Below, piece by piece: positions 48,622 through 57,692 of a DNA stretch of 64,000 nucleotides; the first letter of the stretch is position 1; the number at the start of each line of letters is the position of its first letter. This DNA is from CAVPDA01 sp963702495 (lineage in GTDB: Bacteria; Pseudomonadota; Gammaproteobacteria; Burkholderiales; Rhodocyclaceae), in contig CAVPDA010000007.1 in the NCBI GenBank assembly GCA_963702495.1, positions 62,001 through 126,000 of the forward strand. The letters are read 5' to 3'. A program made the translations under genes and the position numbers. The notes below the pieces were generated by a model, which saw only the letters and a program-made list of their open reading frames with translations, was not told the origin of the DNA and ran no database searches.

Positions 48622-48935
48622 GTGTCGACATTCGCAGCGACCTGCGGGCGGCCGGCGATCCGCAGTCGATGTGCGATCTGCTCCGGCCCCGCTGCGAACG
48701 CTTCGGCACGGTCTGTTCCATCGACGTGCTGCCGCTGACGCGCTCCAGGTCGAAGGGCGTCGCCTGCATCATAGACATGGAAACGGCCGAAGAGGCGCGT
48801 ATGGTGCACGCTGGCCTCGCCCTCACCTCGTTCGGCACGCGCAGTCTGGTGTGCGTCGTGGAAGACCCGCGCTTCAGCCTCTCCTTTCCCTACCACTACC
48901 GCGGCAGGCGCCTGCGCTCTGCCAAAGCTGCCTAG
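48618..48935 (+). CDS. RRM-like small protein
   Basis: A 105-aa protein. The layout CDLLRPRCERFGTVCSIDVL, then RSKGVACIIDMETAEEARMV resembles the beta-alpha-beta-beta-alpha core of an RNA recognition motif, including a poor RNP1 (KGVACIID). The aromatic residues that usually contact RNA are mostly missing. It is translationally coupled to the gene before it, and its end overlaps the sensor kinase gene by 4 bp on the opposite strand. Confidence 0.5.
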   Translation: MSVDIRSDLRAAGDPQSMCDLLRPRCERFGTVCSIDVLPLTRSRSKGVACIIDMETAEEARMVHAGLALTSFGTRSLVCVVEDPRFSLSFPYHYRGRRLRSAKAA

Positions 48936-51900
48936 CCGCCCTTTCTGGCCGCGTTCGCGGCCCGGCGCCGTTCTGGCCGCGGTTGCGACCCCTGCAGCGG
49001 CGCCAGTAATCGCACCCGCGTTCCCGCGCCCGGCGCGCTCTCGATCTCGATGCGGCCGCCGATCATGCCCAGGCGGCGCTCGATGTTCCACAGACCGGAT
49101 CCATCTCCTACGCCGATGTCGGAGCGAAACCCGGGGGCGTCGAATCCCACGCCCTGGTCCGTCACCGTGATCTGCACCATGTCTTCGGGCAGGCGCTCCA
49201 TGGCCAGCATCACCTCGGATGCCGCGGCATGCTTGGCGACGTTCATCAGCAGCTCGCGCGTGGCCTTGAACAGCAGCAGACGGGTGGCGGCATCGGCCGG
49301 TTCCGCCTGCGGTTCCGCTTTCAGCTTGACCTCCAAGCGGTGCCGGCTGAGCGCCCAGCGGCCCAGCCACTCCAGCGCCGGTCCCAGTCCCTGTTCGCGC
49401 ACCAGCGGCGGATTGAGTTCGGCGCTGAGGGAACGCGCGGTGTCGAGCGCCTCCGTGATGTGGCCACGGGCGTCCGCCGCAATCCGCATCCAGCCCTCGA
49501 TCGGTCTGCCGGGGTGGAGCCCGCTCAGGCTCAGCCGTGCGGCCACCAGCAGCGGTTGCACGTGGTCGTGCAACAGTTCGTAGAGCCGATCACGCTCCCG
49601 CTGTTCCGCCCGCGTCAGCTCCCCTGCCAGCTCGCGCAGATCCGCCGCCTGCGCCTCGGCCAGACGCGTGCGCTCGCCCAGCAGGGTATTGAGCCGCTCG
49701 TTCAGGTCGCGCAGCGCCTGCTCGGCGAGCTTGATGTCGGTGATGTCCTGGGTGGTGCCGAAGGCGCCCAGGAAGCCGCCTCGCTCGTCGAATTCCAGCT
49801 CGGCCTTCTCCCGCACCCACTTCACCCGGCCGTCGATCAACAGGCGGTGCTCGATGTCGTAGGGCTCGCCGCGCAGCCCTGCCTGCCACATGCGGTCCAC
49901 GAAGTCCCGGTCGTCCGGGTGCACCGCGGACAGGAAGCTCTCGTAGCTCAGCGGCCTGCCCTCGGAGATGCCGAAGATGCGGTGGTTTTCCGCCGACCAG
50001 CTCAGCGCGTTGCGCCGCACGTCCAGCCGCCAGCTGCCGATGCGGCCCACCGCCTGGGCGCGCTGCAGATCCGCCTGGCTCTCACGCAGTGCGCGCTCCG
50101 ATCGGACGTGAGCGGTGATGTCCACGACGACGGCGAGGCCGCCGATGACGTTGGCCTGCGCATCGTGCAGCGGCGCGCCGGAGACCTCGGCGAACCAGGT
50201 CCGGCCGCTGGGCAGGCGCACCTCGAGTTGCATCGGGGGAATCACGCGGTTCTCCGCCGCGGCGCGCTGCAGCGGCAACTCGGCGTCGCGCAGTTCGCGG
50301 CCTTCATGGAAATAGCGCACGAGGCGGCCTGCCGCGTCGCCCTCTGCTGCGGACGCGGAGACGTCGTCCTGCGGCCTCATCTCGAACTGCGCGAGCAGCA
50401 TGGGGTTACCCGTTACGCGCTGGCAGCTCAAATCGTCCGAGAAGCTGACGCCTACCGGCAGCGCCTGCATCAGCGCCTGGAGTCGCTGGCTCGTGTCGGA
50501 GATCTGCTGTTCGGCGCGCTTGCGCTCGGTGATGTCGCTTTCGGAGCCAGCCATGCGCACCACCCGCCCACTGGCGTCGCACTGGGCGATGCCGCGGTCG
50601 GAGATCCATTTCCACGATCCGTCCTTGCAGCGGATCCGGTACTCCTCTGCGAACACGGACGTTCGACGGTCGAAATGGGCCTGCACGGCCGCGAGCACGC
50701 GGGGGGCGTCCTCCGGATGGATGCCGGAACTCCATTCCTCTTCGCGGTCGCTTACCTCGTCCTCGGCATAGCCGCGCAGTGTCTTCCACTGCGGAGAGAA
50801 ATGCACCCGCCGGTGCTCCACGTCCCAGTCCCAGATCGCATCCTGGGCGCCGGCGAGGACCAGCTCATAGCGCTCGGTCCGCTCCCGGAGCGCCGCCTCG
50901 GCCCTCTTGCGCTCGGTGATGTCGTGCAGGACCAGCGCGGCGCCGACCCGGCGTCCATCGAACTCCAGGGCGGCGTTGGAGGCGGTGACGATGATCTGGG
51001 AGCCGTCCCGATGGAAGAACACGCCCTCGTGGTCCCGCACCACCTCCCCCGAGTCGTACACCCGGCACAGGGGGCATTCGCTCATGGGAAAGGGTCGGCC
51101 GTCCGCATGGTGGTGGTGGATGGCGTCGTGCAGCGGCTGACCCGTCAGCTCCTCCGTGGCATAGCCGAATACCCTCTGCGCCTCCGGATTCATGAAGGTG
51201 ACTCGTCCCTGCGCGTCGGTGACGATGATCGAGTCCGTCGCCTTGTCGGTGATGCTCTGGTTGAGATGGAGCTGGTAGCGCAGCGCCCGCTCGATGTGCA
51301 AGCGTTCGGTGATGTCGGAGCCAATGGCGAGGATCTCGCTCACCGTGCCCCCTTCGTCGAAGATGGGACGGTTGGTCCAGCTCATCCAGACGCGACGGCC
51401 GTCGCGACAGATGTTCTCGTTGACGCCGTTGCGGTAGCGGTCGGGGTAGCGCACGATGTCCTCGACCAGCCGCGTCAGATCCGCCCCATCCGAATCCTGA
51501 TCCGGGACCAGGATGCCGACGTGCTTGCCCAGCACCTCGTCTGCGCGGTAACCGAAGAACTGCTCGGCATACTCGTTGAAGAACGTCAGGGCGCCGTCCT
51601 TGCGCCAGCGGATGATCGCGCTGTTGGCGTTCTGGACCAGTTCGCGGTAACGGCTCTCGCTCTCGCGCAGCGCGCGCTCGGTCCGCAGCAGATCGTCGAC
51701 GTCGGTCAGGCTGCCGACCCAGCGCTCGATGCGGCCGCGGGCGTCGCGCAGCGGCCGCGAGCGCAGCAGGAACCAGCGATAGGAGCCGTCGGCGGCGCGC
51801 AGGCGGTGACGCATTTCGCACGGCCCGCCATCGCGAACGGCCTGCGCCCAGCGCTCGGCGGCGGCCGGCAGATCATCCGGATGCACGGCCTTGGTCCAGC

Positions 51901-52498
51901 CGAAACCTGCCGTCTGCTCCGGCGTCATCCCCGTGTAGGCGCACCACTGCTCGCTGGCGAACATGTTGCCGCCTTCGGTGTCGCCCTCGAAGGTCATGCT
52001 GGGCACCGCCTGCAGCAGCGTGCGGTAGCGCTCCTCGCCCTCGCGCAGAGCCTGCTCCACGCGCTCGGCTTCGCCCACGCGCCGGCGGGTGCCGAGCACC
52101 CGCAGCAGGCGGCCCGCGTCGTCGAATTGCGCCCGCCCCGAGTCCGCCACCTGCAGGTAGGCCCCCGACCCGTCGCGCACGCGATACTCCGCAGTGTAAT
52201 GCGGCGCGTCGGCGGACAGTCGCCTCAGGGTGCCCGCCAGCCGCTCCCGGTCCTGCTCATGGACGCGATCCAGGTAGGCGGCGACGGTCCCGCCCGCCGC
52301 CAGACCGAGCTCGCGGCTCAGCGCACCGGCGCCGTCCGCGCGATCGCCCACCAGGTCCCAGCAGAAGGCGTCGACCTGCGCCGCTTCCAACGCCAGCAGC
52401 AGGCGCGCGGCGCTCTCGGCCAGGGGCGCCGGCGCGTCCGTCCCCGGCGCAACCGTCCGCGCCGGGCCGTCGCCACCCACCGCCGGCCGTTTCGTCAT
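48932..52498 (-). CDS. Multi-PAS sensor histidine kinase (NarX/UhpB type)
   Basis: An 1188-aa protein without clear transmembrane helices. About seven PAS/PAC modules run from residue 30 to about 940 (PAC endings such as GSDITERLHIERAL, LHDITERKRAEAAL and GTQDITDIKLAEQAL). A HisKA_3 dimerisation motif (QRERDRLYELLHDHVQPLLV, with the phospho-His) and a HATPase domain (GSGLWNIERRLGMIGGRIEI) follow. The ATG at 52498 follows GGGGAGCGAGC. It should sense cytoplasmic redox, gas or ligand signals through PAS cofactors. No response regulator is adjacent. Confidence 0.88.
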   Translation of the reverse strand: MTKRPAVGGDGPARTVAPGTDAPAPLAESAARLLLALEAAQVDAFCWDLVGDRADGAGALSRELGLAAGGTVAAYLDRVHEQDRERLAGTLRRLSADAPHYTAEYRVRDGSGAYLQVADSGRAQFDDAGRLLRVLGTRRRVGEAERVEQALREGEERYRTLLQAVPSMTFEGDTEGGNMFASEQWCAYTGMTPEQTAGFGWTKAVHPDDLPAAAERWAQAVRDGGPCEMRHRLRAADGSYRWFLLRSRPLRDARGRIERWVGSLTDVDDLLRTERALRESESRYRELVQNANSAIIRWRKDGALTFFNEYAEQFFGYRADEVLGKHVGILVPDQDSDGADLTRLVEDIVRYPDRYRNGVNENICRDGRRVWMSWTNRPIFDEGGTVSEILAIGSDITERLHIERALRYQLHLNQSITDKATDSIIVTDAQGRVTFMNPEAQRVFGYATEELTGQPLHDAIHHHHADGRPFPMSECPLCRVYDSGEVVRDHEGVFFHRDGSQIIVTASNAALEFDGRRVGAALVLHDITERKRAEAALRERTERYELVLAGAQDAIWDWDVEHRRVHFSPQWKTLRGYAEDEVSDREEEWSSGIHPEDAPRVLAAVQAHFDRRTSVFAEEYRIRCKDGSWKWISDRGIAQCDASGRVVRMAGSESDITERKRAEQQISDTSQRLQALMQALPVGVSFSDDLSCQRVTGNPMLLAQFEMRPQDDVSASAAEGDAAGRLVRYFHEGRELRDAELPLQRAAAENRVIPPMQLEVRLPSGRTWFAEVSGAPLHDAQANVIGGLAVVVDITAHVRSERALRESQADLQRAQAVGRIGSWRLDVRRNALSWSAENHRIFGISEGRPLSYESFLSAVHPDDRDFVDRMWQAGLRGEPYDIEHRLLIDGRVKWVREKAELEFDERGGFLGAFGTTQDITDIKLAEQALRDLNERLNTLLGERTRLAEAQAADLRELAGELTRAEQRERDRLYELLHDHVQPLLVAARLSLSGLHPGRPIEGWMRIAADARGHITEALDTARSLSAELNPPLVREQGLGPALEWLGRWALSRHRLEVKLKAEPQAEPADAATRLLLFKATRELLMNVAKHAAASEVMLAMERLPEDMVQITVTDQGVGFDAPGFRSDIGVGDGSGLWNIERRLGMIGGRIEIESAPGAGTRVRLLAPLQGSQPRPERRRAANAARKGG

Positions 52499-52751
52499 GC
52501 TCGCTCCCCTCGCATCCGGGCCGCGGCGCAACCCGGGAGCCGCGGCGCGCAGCCTGCACAATGCCTTCTACCATAGGGCACGCGCGGCGCACGCGCAACC
52601 GGGGGGCATTATGCCGTCTTGGCCGGGTTCCCGCGAAACGGGGCGTCGCGGACATGCCTTCCGGCGTCGAAACCCAAGCGGCGCGCCGGGCACCACGTTT
52701 GCCGACCCGGAGCTATGATGAATCGTCGTCACTGGCCATGCGGAGGTCGTC

Positions 52752-53903
52752 ATGCAGACTACGGGAGCGACCCGCGGCGCGCAGCGCGTGAGCCTGCTGG
52801 TGGGTACGCGCAAAGGCGCCTTTCTTTTCCATGGCGGGGAGGGCCGCCGCGAGTGGCGGCTCGACGGTCCCCACTTCCTGGGCTCGATGGTGAATCAGGT
52901 CGCGCTCGACCCGCGCGACGGCGAAACGCTGCTGCTCGCCGCCAAGGCCGGCCATCTCGGCCCGACGGTGTACCGCGGCCGCTGGAGCGAAGGCGGCTGG
53001 AACGAGGCTGGCCGGCCGCCCGCCTTCCCCAAAGCGGCAGAGGGCCGGGCCGGCCGTTCGGTCGGCCACGTGTTCTGCTTCGCCCCGGGACATGCGGGCG
53101 AACCGGGCGTCTGGTATGCCGGGACTTCGCCGGTGGGGCTGTTTCGCTCCGACGACGGCGGCGCGACCTGGAGCGGTGTCGCCGGCTGCAACGACGTTCT
53201 CTATCCGAAGATCGCCGACAAGGTGATGGAAGTGCCGGAGGGATCGATCCTGCACGCTGTCCTCGTGGACCCGCGGGATGCCGCGCATCTCTATATCGCA
53301 CTGTCCACCGGCGGCGTCTTCGAAAGCGCAGACCGTGGCGCATCCTGGCGCGCCCTCAACCGCGGCGTCGAGGCGTATTTCCTGCCCGAACCGGATGCGG
53401 AATTCGGCCACGATCCCCATGCTCTGGCGCTGCACCCGCAGCATCCGGACCGCCTCTACCAGCAGAACCATTGCGGCATCTACCGCCTCGACCGGCCGGC
53501 GGACACGTGGCAGCGCATCGGCCGAACCATGCCGGCGGAGATCGGCGACATCGGCTTTGCCCTCGCCCTGCATCCGCGCGACCCCGATACGCTGTGGGTG
53601 TTTCCCATGGACGGCACCGATGTGTGGCCGCGCACCAGCCCCGGCGGGAGGCCGGCGGTGTATTGCTCGAGGGACGGCGGCGCGACATGGCGGCGCCAGG
53701 ACCGTGGCCTGCCGCCGCAAAACGCCTGGTTCAGCGTCAAGCGCCAGGCCCTGTGCGCCGATGCCGGCGATCCGGTCGGCGTCTATTTCGGCACCGCCGG
53801 CGGCGAGGTCTGGATGAGCCCCGACGAGGGCGACAACTGGGCTCCGATCGCGCGCCATCTGCCGCCCATCCTGTCGGTCGCGGCGGTGACGGCGACGCCA
53901 TGA
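52752..53903 (+). CDS. BNR/Asp-box beta-propeller protein (exo-sialidase-like)
   Basis: A 383-aa protein without signal peptide. It starts VSLLVGTRKGAFLFHGGEGR and has repeated Asp-box motifs SDDGGATW, SADRGASW, SRDGGATW and SPDEGDNW. The fold is a sialidase-like beta-propeller, but catalytic residues of sialidases are not evident, so enzymatic activity is doubtful. It is translationally coupled (ATGA) to a MoaD/ThiS-like protein. Confidence 0.78.
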   Translation: MQTTGATRGAQRVSLLVGTRKGAFLFHGGEGRREWRLDGPHFLGSMVNQVALDPRDGETLLLAAKAGHLGPTVYRGRWSEGGWNEAGRPPAFPKAAEGRAGRSVGHVFCFAPGHAGEPGVWYAGTSPVGLFRSDDGGATWSGVAGCNDVLYPKIADKVMEVPEGSILHAVLVDPRDAAHLYIALSTGGVFESADRGASWRALNRGVEAYFLPEPDAEFGHDPHALALHPQHPDRLYQQNHCGIYRLDRPADTWQRIGRTMPAEIGDIGFALALHPRDPDTLWVFPMDGTDVWPRTSPGGRPAVYCSRDGGATWRRQDRGLPPQNAWFSVKRQALCADAGDPVGVYFGTAGGEVWMSPDEGDNWAPIARHLPPILSVAAVTATP

Positions 53904-54160
53904 TCGTGGTCATCCCCGGCCCCCTGCATTCCTATACGCAGGGACGCTCGCGCACGCAATGCGAAGCGGCGAGCTTGGGCGAGCTCTTGGACACGCTCGA
54001 CGCGCGCTTCCCAGGCATGCGCTTTCGGCTGGTGGACGAGCAGGACCGCATCCGTCCCCACATCCGCATCTATGCCGACGGGGCGCCCGTAACCGCGCTG
54101 GCGGCGCGTCTCGATGCCCCGCGCGAAGTCCTGATCGTCGCCGCTCTCAGCGGCGGCTGA
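53900..54160 (+). CDS. MoaD/ThiS-like sulfur-carrier protein
   Basis: An 86-aa ubiquitin-fold protein. It has LGELLDTLDARFPGMRFRLV in the middle and the C-terminal di-glycine (ALSGG) that is adenylated and thiocarboxylated in MoaD/ThiS proteins. No MoeB/ThiF-type activator or moaE is nearby. Its only neighbour is the BNR-propeller gene on whose stop it starts. It may serve a sulfur-transfer system distinct from molybdopterin synthesis. Confidence 0.78.
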   Translation: MIVVIPGPLHSYTQGRSRTQCEAASLGELLDTLDARFPGMRFRLVDEQDRIRPHIRIYADGAPVTALAARLDAPREVLIVAALSGG

Positions 54161-54212
54161 GGTGCCCCGGCACGCGGCCGCAGGTCGCCGACCCCGGCCG
54201 GGCGTTGCCTGC

Positions 54213-55640
54213 TCAGTGCGCGTCGGTCGTCTGGCGCAGGCAGGTGGCCATGAATTTCTTGCGCTCGTCTCCCGTCAGGTTTCCGCGCTTCGCCCGCTCG
54301 CTGCAGTAAGCCGTGCGCGTCTGCTGGGGTGAGAGCGCGGTCAGGCCGGCGTAGGCACTGCGCGCAGTCGCCGCATGGTCGCGGGCCTTTGCCGCCGCCG
54401 CCGCCGCGGTCCCTGCCGCGTCCTTCGCCGCACCGACGATGCGGCGCGCCTCGCGCACCGTGTCGGAATTGATCGCCACGCCCGGGGCGCTGGCGCCGGC
54501 GGTCGCGTCGCGGGCCGCGGCGATGGCTTTCTCCGCTTCCTGCGTCGTCTGGCGCGCCGCTGTCGCCGCCGCGCGCGCTTCGTCGAGGAACTGTCTGACG
54601 CGGGTCTCCGCCGACAGGGTCTTGGCGTATTCGAGGGCCCGCTTGTAGAGGTCCGACGCCGTCCCGGCGCTGCTCCTGGCATCGGCAGCCGACGTCGCGG
54701 CCTTGGCAAGCCACCCTTCCGCCTCGCGCAGGGCGGCGGCGTGCGCCTGAACATCCTCGGCCGCCGCTCCGGCGCGCTTGGCCACCGCGAGCGTGACGCG
54801 GCTGCCTTCCGCCAGGGGCGTGCCGGCGGCGGGATCCTGCTCCAGCACGCTGCCCGGTTTTGCGGTGTCGCTGACTCGTTCCTGGAGACGCGTCTCGAAA
54901 CCGAGATCCTTCAAGGCCTCGCGTGCCCGGCCCGACGACCGCCCGGTGACATCGGGCACCGGGATCTCCTTCGCCACGCCTACCACGAGATCCACGGTAG
55001 CGCCCTTTTCCCGCTGCGCCTCCGCCACGGGCTTTCCGACCAGCGCCGGCACATCGACGCCGCCGGAGTGCCAGTAGAACCATGCGCCGCCGGCGATCGC
55101 CGCGAGCCCCGCCACAGCGGCCAGCAAGATTGCGGGCCACGCCCGCCGCCGGTCGCGAGGACCGACAGCAGGCTGTGGGGTTCGAGGCGCCGCGTCGGAC
55201 GCAGTTGCGGCGGCGGGTGGAACGGCCGCGTCCGATCCGGGCTGCGCCGAGGGCGCGACGAGCAACGCCACTGCCTGGGCGAGCTTGCGGAATTCGCGGT
55301 GGTCCGGTGAGCCGTCCCAGGAAGTCAGATCGGCGGCCTGCAGGCGGCGAAACTCCAGGGGCAGTTTCACCGCGTCGAGCAGCACCGGCACCAGGATCTG
55401 GCGCCGGGCACCTTCCGCCGCCTCGGTCTTGACCCATTCCGAGGCGGTGGAGGTGACCGACCAGAGCACGACAACGCAGCGGGCGTCGTCGATCGCCTGC
55501 TCGATCACCTGATCATAGGCGCGCCCGGCCGGTATCTGGCGGTCCCACCAGACGCGCCAGCCCCCCGCCGACAGCGCGGCGGCGATGCCGGCGGCGCGGT
55601 CCCGGTCCGCACTCGCATAGCTGATGAAGACGTCGCTCAT
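54213..55640 (-). CDS. TIR-TM-PASTA protein with PsiF-like C-terminus
   Basis: A 475-aa protein. The TIR domain (about 1-140) begins SDVFISYASADRD, and Glu73 in SEWVKTEA matches the catalytic Glu of NADase TIR domains. A transmembrane helix follows (AWPAILLAAVAGLAAIAGGA), then one to two PASTA-like repeats (VPDVTGRSSGRAREALKDLG, then GSVLEQDPAAGTPLAEGSRV). A long Ala-rich coiled coil leads to a C-terminal CSERAKRGNLTGDERKKFMA segment like a PsiF repeat. The PASTA part suggests binding of cell-wall fragments outside, with TIR inside. The ATG at 55640 is chosen because the conserved domain starts there. Confidence 0.8.
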   Translation of the reverse strand: MSDVFISYASADRDRAAGIAAALSAGGWRVWWDRQIPAGRAYDQVIEQAIDDARCVVVLWSVTSTASEWVKTEAAEGARRQILVPVLLDAVKLPLEFRRLQAADLTSWDGSPDHREFRKLAQAVALLVAPSAQPGSDAAVPPAAATASDAAPRTPQPAVGPRDRRRAWPAILLAAVAGLAAIAGGAWFYWHSGGVDVPALVGKPVAEAQREKGATVDLVVGVAKEIPVPDVTGRSSGRAREALKDLGFETRLQERVSDTAKPGSVLEQDPAAGTPLAEGSRVTLAVAKRAGAAAEDVQAHAAALREAEGWLAKAATSAADARSSAGTASDLYKRALEYAKTLSAETRVRQFLDEARAAATAARQTTQEAEKAIAAARDATAGASAPGVAINSDTVREARRIVGAAKDAAGTAAAAAAKARDHAATARSAYAGLTALSPQQTRTAYCSERAKRGNLTGDERKKFMATCLRQTTDAH

Positions 55641-55711
55641 CCTAAGTCGGCCGCGCCGGAACCAAACAGGTTTGCCCGCGACCTCCGGCCGCGGAACCTG
55701 CGATGTACGAA

Positions 55712-55769
55712 CAAGGGGAGGTTCCCCTTGCATCCCCCCGGAGTTGGAACAAGGGGACAGTCCCCCTTG
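55712..55769. repeat. Two CAAGGGGA palindromes
   Basis: CAAGGGGA-ggt-TCCCCTTG (55712-55730) is perfect. A second copy at 55750-55769 has an extra C in the right arm. They form a 38-bp-spaced pair of a short interspersed element between genes. Confidence 0.6.
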
Positions 55770-55944
55770 CCAATCCTTCAAAACCGGCGGCCGGGCAATT
55801 CTTCGCCAGAACTGTCACGATTGCACGCGCAAGAGACCATTTCCGGCACCGTCTGCCGCAAGAACGCCACCCTGGGGCACAGTATTCAGGTGTCCTGCGA
55901 TTCGGTCAACGCCGATTCCTGACGTCCGAATCATCCGGCATTGA

Positions 55945-56301
55945 AAGGGCGCCGCGGCGCCGGTACCGGCGCCTGCTGCGTCCCCTGGCTTCGCCACGGC
56001 CCCCGCCACGTCGATCCGTTGCGATCCGGGATTTGTCGAGGCGCCGAAGCATGAGCACAGACTGCAGCCGGAGATTTTCGGCTCCATTGGGCAGGCCTCC
56101 AAGGCCGGCGACCTGCCGGGCCTGCAGAAGCGCCTGGAACGCTCCCGCATCGCACTGCAGGACCACCGGTTGAAGGAGGACGTGCGGCTCTACGTCTATC
56201 GGGAGCACCTGTTGCAGAGCGACGCCATCCGCAACGATTTCATGCACGGCTTCCGCCGCGAGGAGGACACGCTGTATCCGTCGCATTCGCCACCCGACTG
56301 A
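55945..56301 (+). pseudogene. Open frame without a start codon, probably a 5'-truncated gene
   Basis: The frame ending at 56299-56301 encodes a helical, charged, protein-like sequence: HRLQPEIFGSIGQASKAGDL, KRLERSRIALQDHRLKEDVR and SDAIRNDFMHGFRREEDTLY. Upstream to the preceding stop (55942-55944) there is no ATG, GTG or TTG in frame before the conserved-looking part. I do not recognise the family. It is followed by the panD terminator on the other strand. Confidence 0.4.
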
Positions 56302-56307
56302 GGAGGC

Positions 56308-56335
56308 AAAAAAAATGGCCCGCCGGAGCGGGCCA
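56308..56335 (-). terminator. Intrinsic terminator of the panBCD operon
   Basis: TGGCCCGC and GCGGGCCA form an 8-bp stem with a 4-nt loop. On the minus strand it is followed by eight T residues. It lies 27 bp after the panD stop. Confidence 0.9.
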
Positions 56336-56362
56336 ATTTCAGGACGCACTTGGATTTCTGAA

Positions 56363-56746
56363 TCAGCCGGCGAGCTGCACCGGAATCCGGGCGCGCTGGT
56401 TGACGATGCGGTTGCGGGAATCGACGTAGATCAGCTTCGGCTCGTACTTCTGCAGCTCCAGCTCGTTGTACTGGGCATAGCAGGCGATGATCAGCAGGTC
56501 GCCCTGGGCAGCCTTGCGGGCCGCGGCGCCGTTGACCGAGATGATGCCGCTGCCGCGCTCGGCGCGGATGGCGTAGGTCGAGAAGCGCTCGCCGTTGTTC
56601 ACGTTGTAGATGTCGATCGCCTGATACTCGCGGATGTCCGCGGCGTCGAGCAGGTTCTCGTCGATCGCGCACGAACCCTCGTAGTGCAGTTCGGCGTGGG
56701 TGGTGGTCACGCGGTGCAGCTTGGACTGAAGCATGGTCCGTTGCAT
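56363..56746 (-). CDS. panD: PanD, aspartate 1-decarboxylase
   Basis: A 127-aa proenzyme. The self-cleavage site is Gly-Ser in LHYEGSCAID; cleavage yields the pyruvoyl group on Ser25 if translation starts at 56734 and on Ser29 from the preferred ATG at 56746. The downstream RGSGIISVNGAAARKAAQGD segment is typical. It makes beta-alanine for pantothenate. AGGAGCGAACC before 56746 supports that start. Confidence 0.93.
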   Translation of the reverse strand: MQRTMLQSKLHRVTTTHAELHYEGSCAIDENLLDAADIREYQAIDIYNVNNGERFSTYAIRAERGSGIISVNGAAARKAAQGDLLIIACYAQYNELELQKYEPKLIYVDSRNRIVNQRARIPVQLAG

Positions 56747-56845
56747 GGTTCGCTCCTGTTCACGGTACGTCGGCAAAGGGTGCGGAAACGCGGTTCCGCA
56801 TCATTCGCTGCTGGCGCACCGCAGGCCTAAGCGCATCGCGGCGTC

Positions 56846-57685
56846 CTAAACTTCCAGGTTGTCGATCAGGCGCGTGCTCCCAAGGAGTGCCGCAGCCAGC
56901 ACCACCAACCCGAAATCGTGAGCGGCTGGGAATTGTAGATCAGCCTGTCGTCGCACTGCAACATATTGTGTCGCCCAGGAATAGGTATTCAGTTCTAAGA
57001 CCGCATCGGCCTGCAGGCGGGCGAAGTCCCGCTCTCCCGCCTGCAGGCGCCGCCGCACCTTGTCCAGGGTGCGATACAGCCGCGGCGCCTCGGCGCGCTC
57101 GGCGGCGCTGAGGTAGCCGTTGCGCGAGGACAGGGCCAGTCCGTCTTCGGCACGCCGGGTTTCGCCCGCGACGATCTCGATCGGCAGCGCCAGTTCGCGC
57201 GCCATGTTGCGGATGATCATCAGCTGCTGATAGTCCTTCTTGCCGAACACCGCCGCATCGGGCTGCACGATGTTGAACAACTTGGCCACCACGGTGGCCA
57301 CGCCGCGGAAGAACCCGGGACGAAACTCTCCTTCCAGGATGTCGGCCTGGGCCGGATCGGGCAGCACGAAATAGCTCTGCGGCGTGGGATAAAGCTCGGC
57401 CTCGGACGGCGCGAACATGTGGTGCACGCCGGCGGCCTCCATCCTGGCGCAGTCCTCGTCGAAAGTGCGCGGATACTTGGCGAAGTCCTCCTTGGGGCCG
57501 AACTGCAGGCGGTTCACGAACACACTCGTCACCACGCGTTCGCCATGGTCCCGCGCCAGGCTCATGAGATCGGTGTGTCCCTGGTGCAGGTTGCCCATGG
57601 TGGGCACAAACGCGACGCGCTTGCCGGCACGACGCTCGGCGTCGAGGGCAGCGCGCAGACCGGCGATGGTGGCGTGGATCTGCAT
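56846..57685 (-). CDS. panC: PanC, pantothenate synthetase
   Basis: A 279-aa enzyme. FVPTMGNLHQGHTDLM holds the nucleotidyltransferase HxGH motif, and FGKKDYQQLMIIRNM and LALSSRNGYLS are further signatures. It joins pantoate and beta-alanine with ATP. panD lies 99 bp downstream, and a LysE-type gene separates it from panB. Confidence 0.94.
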   Translation of the reverse strand: MQIHATIAGLRAALDAERRAGKRVAFVPTMGNLHQGHTDLMSLARDHGERVVTSVFVNRLQFGPKEDFAKYPRTFDEDCARMEAAGVHHMFAPSEAELYPTPQSYFVLPDPAQADILEGEFRPGFFRGVATVVAKLFNIVQPDAAVFGKKDYQQLMIIRNMARELALPIEIVAGETRRAEDGLALSSRNGYLSAAERAEAPRLYRTLDKVRRRLQAGERDFARLQADAVLELNTYSWATQYVAVRRQADLQFPAAHDFGLVVLAAALLGSTRLIDNLEV

Positions 57686-57692
57686 GACTGCG

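Noticed and set aside
49229..52576. An 1115-codon plus-strand open frame
   Set aside because: Antisense shadow of the multi-PAS kinase in high-GC DNA; low-complexity His/Gln/Arg composition.
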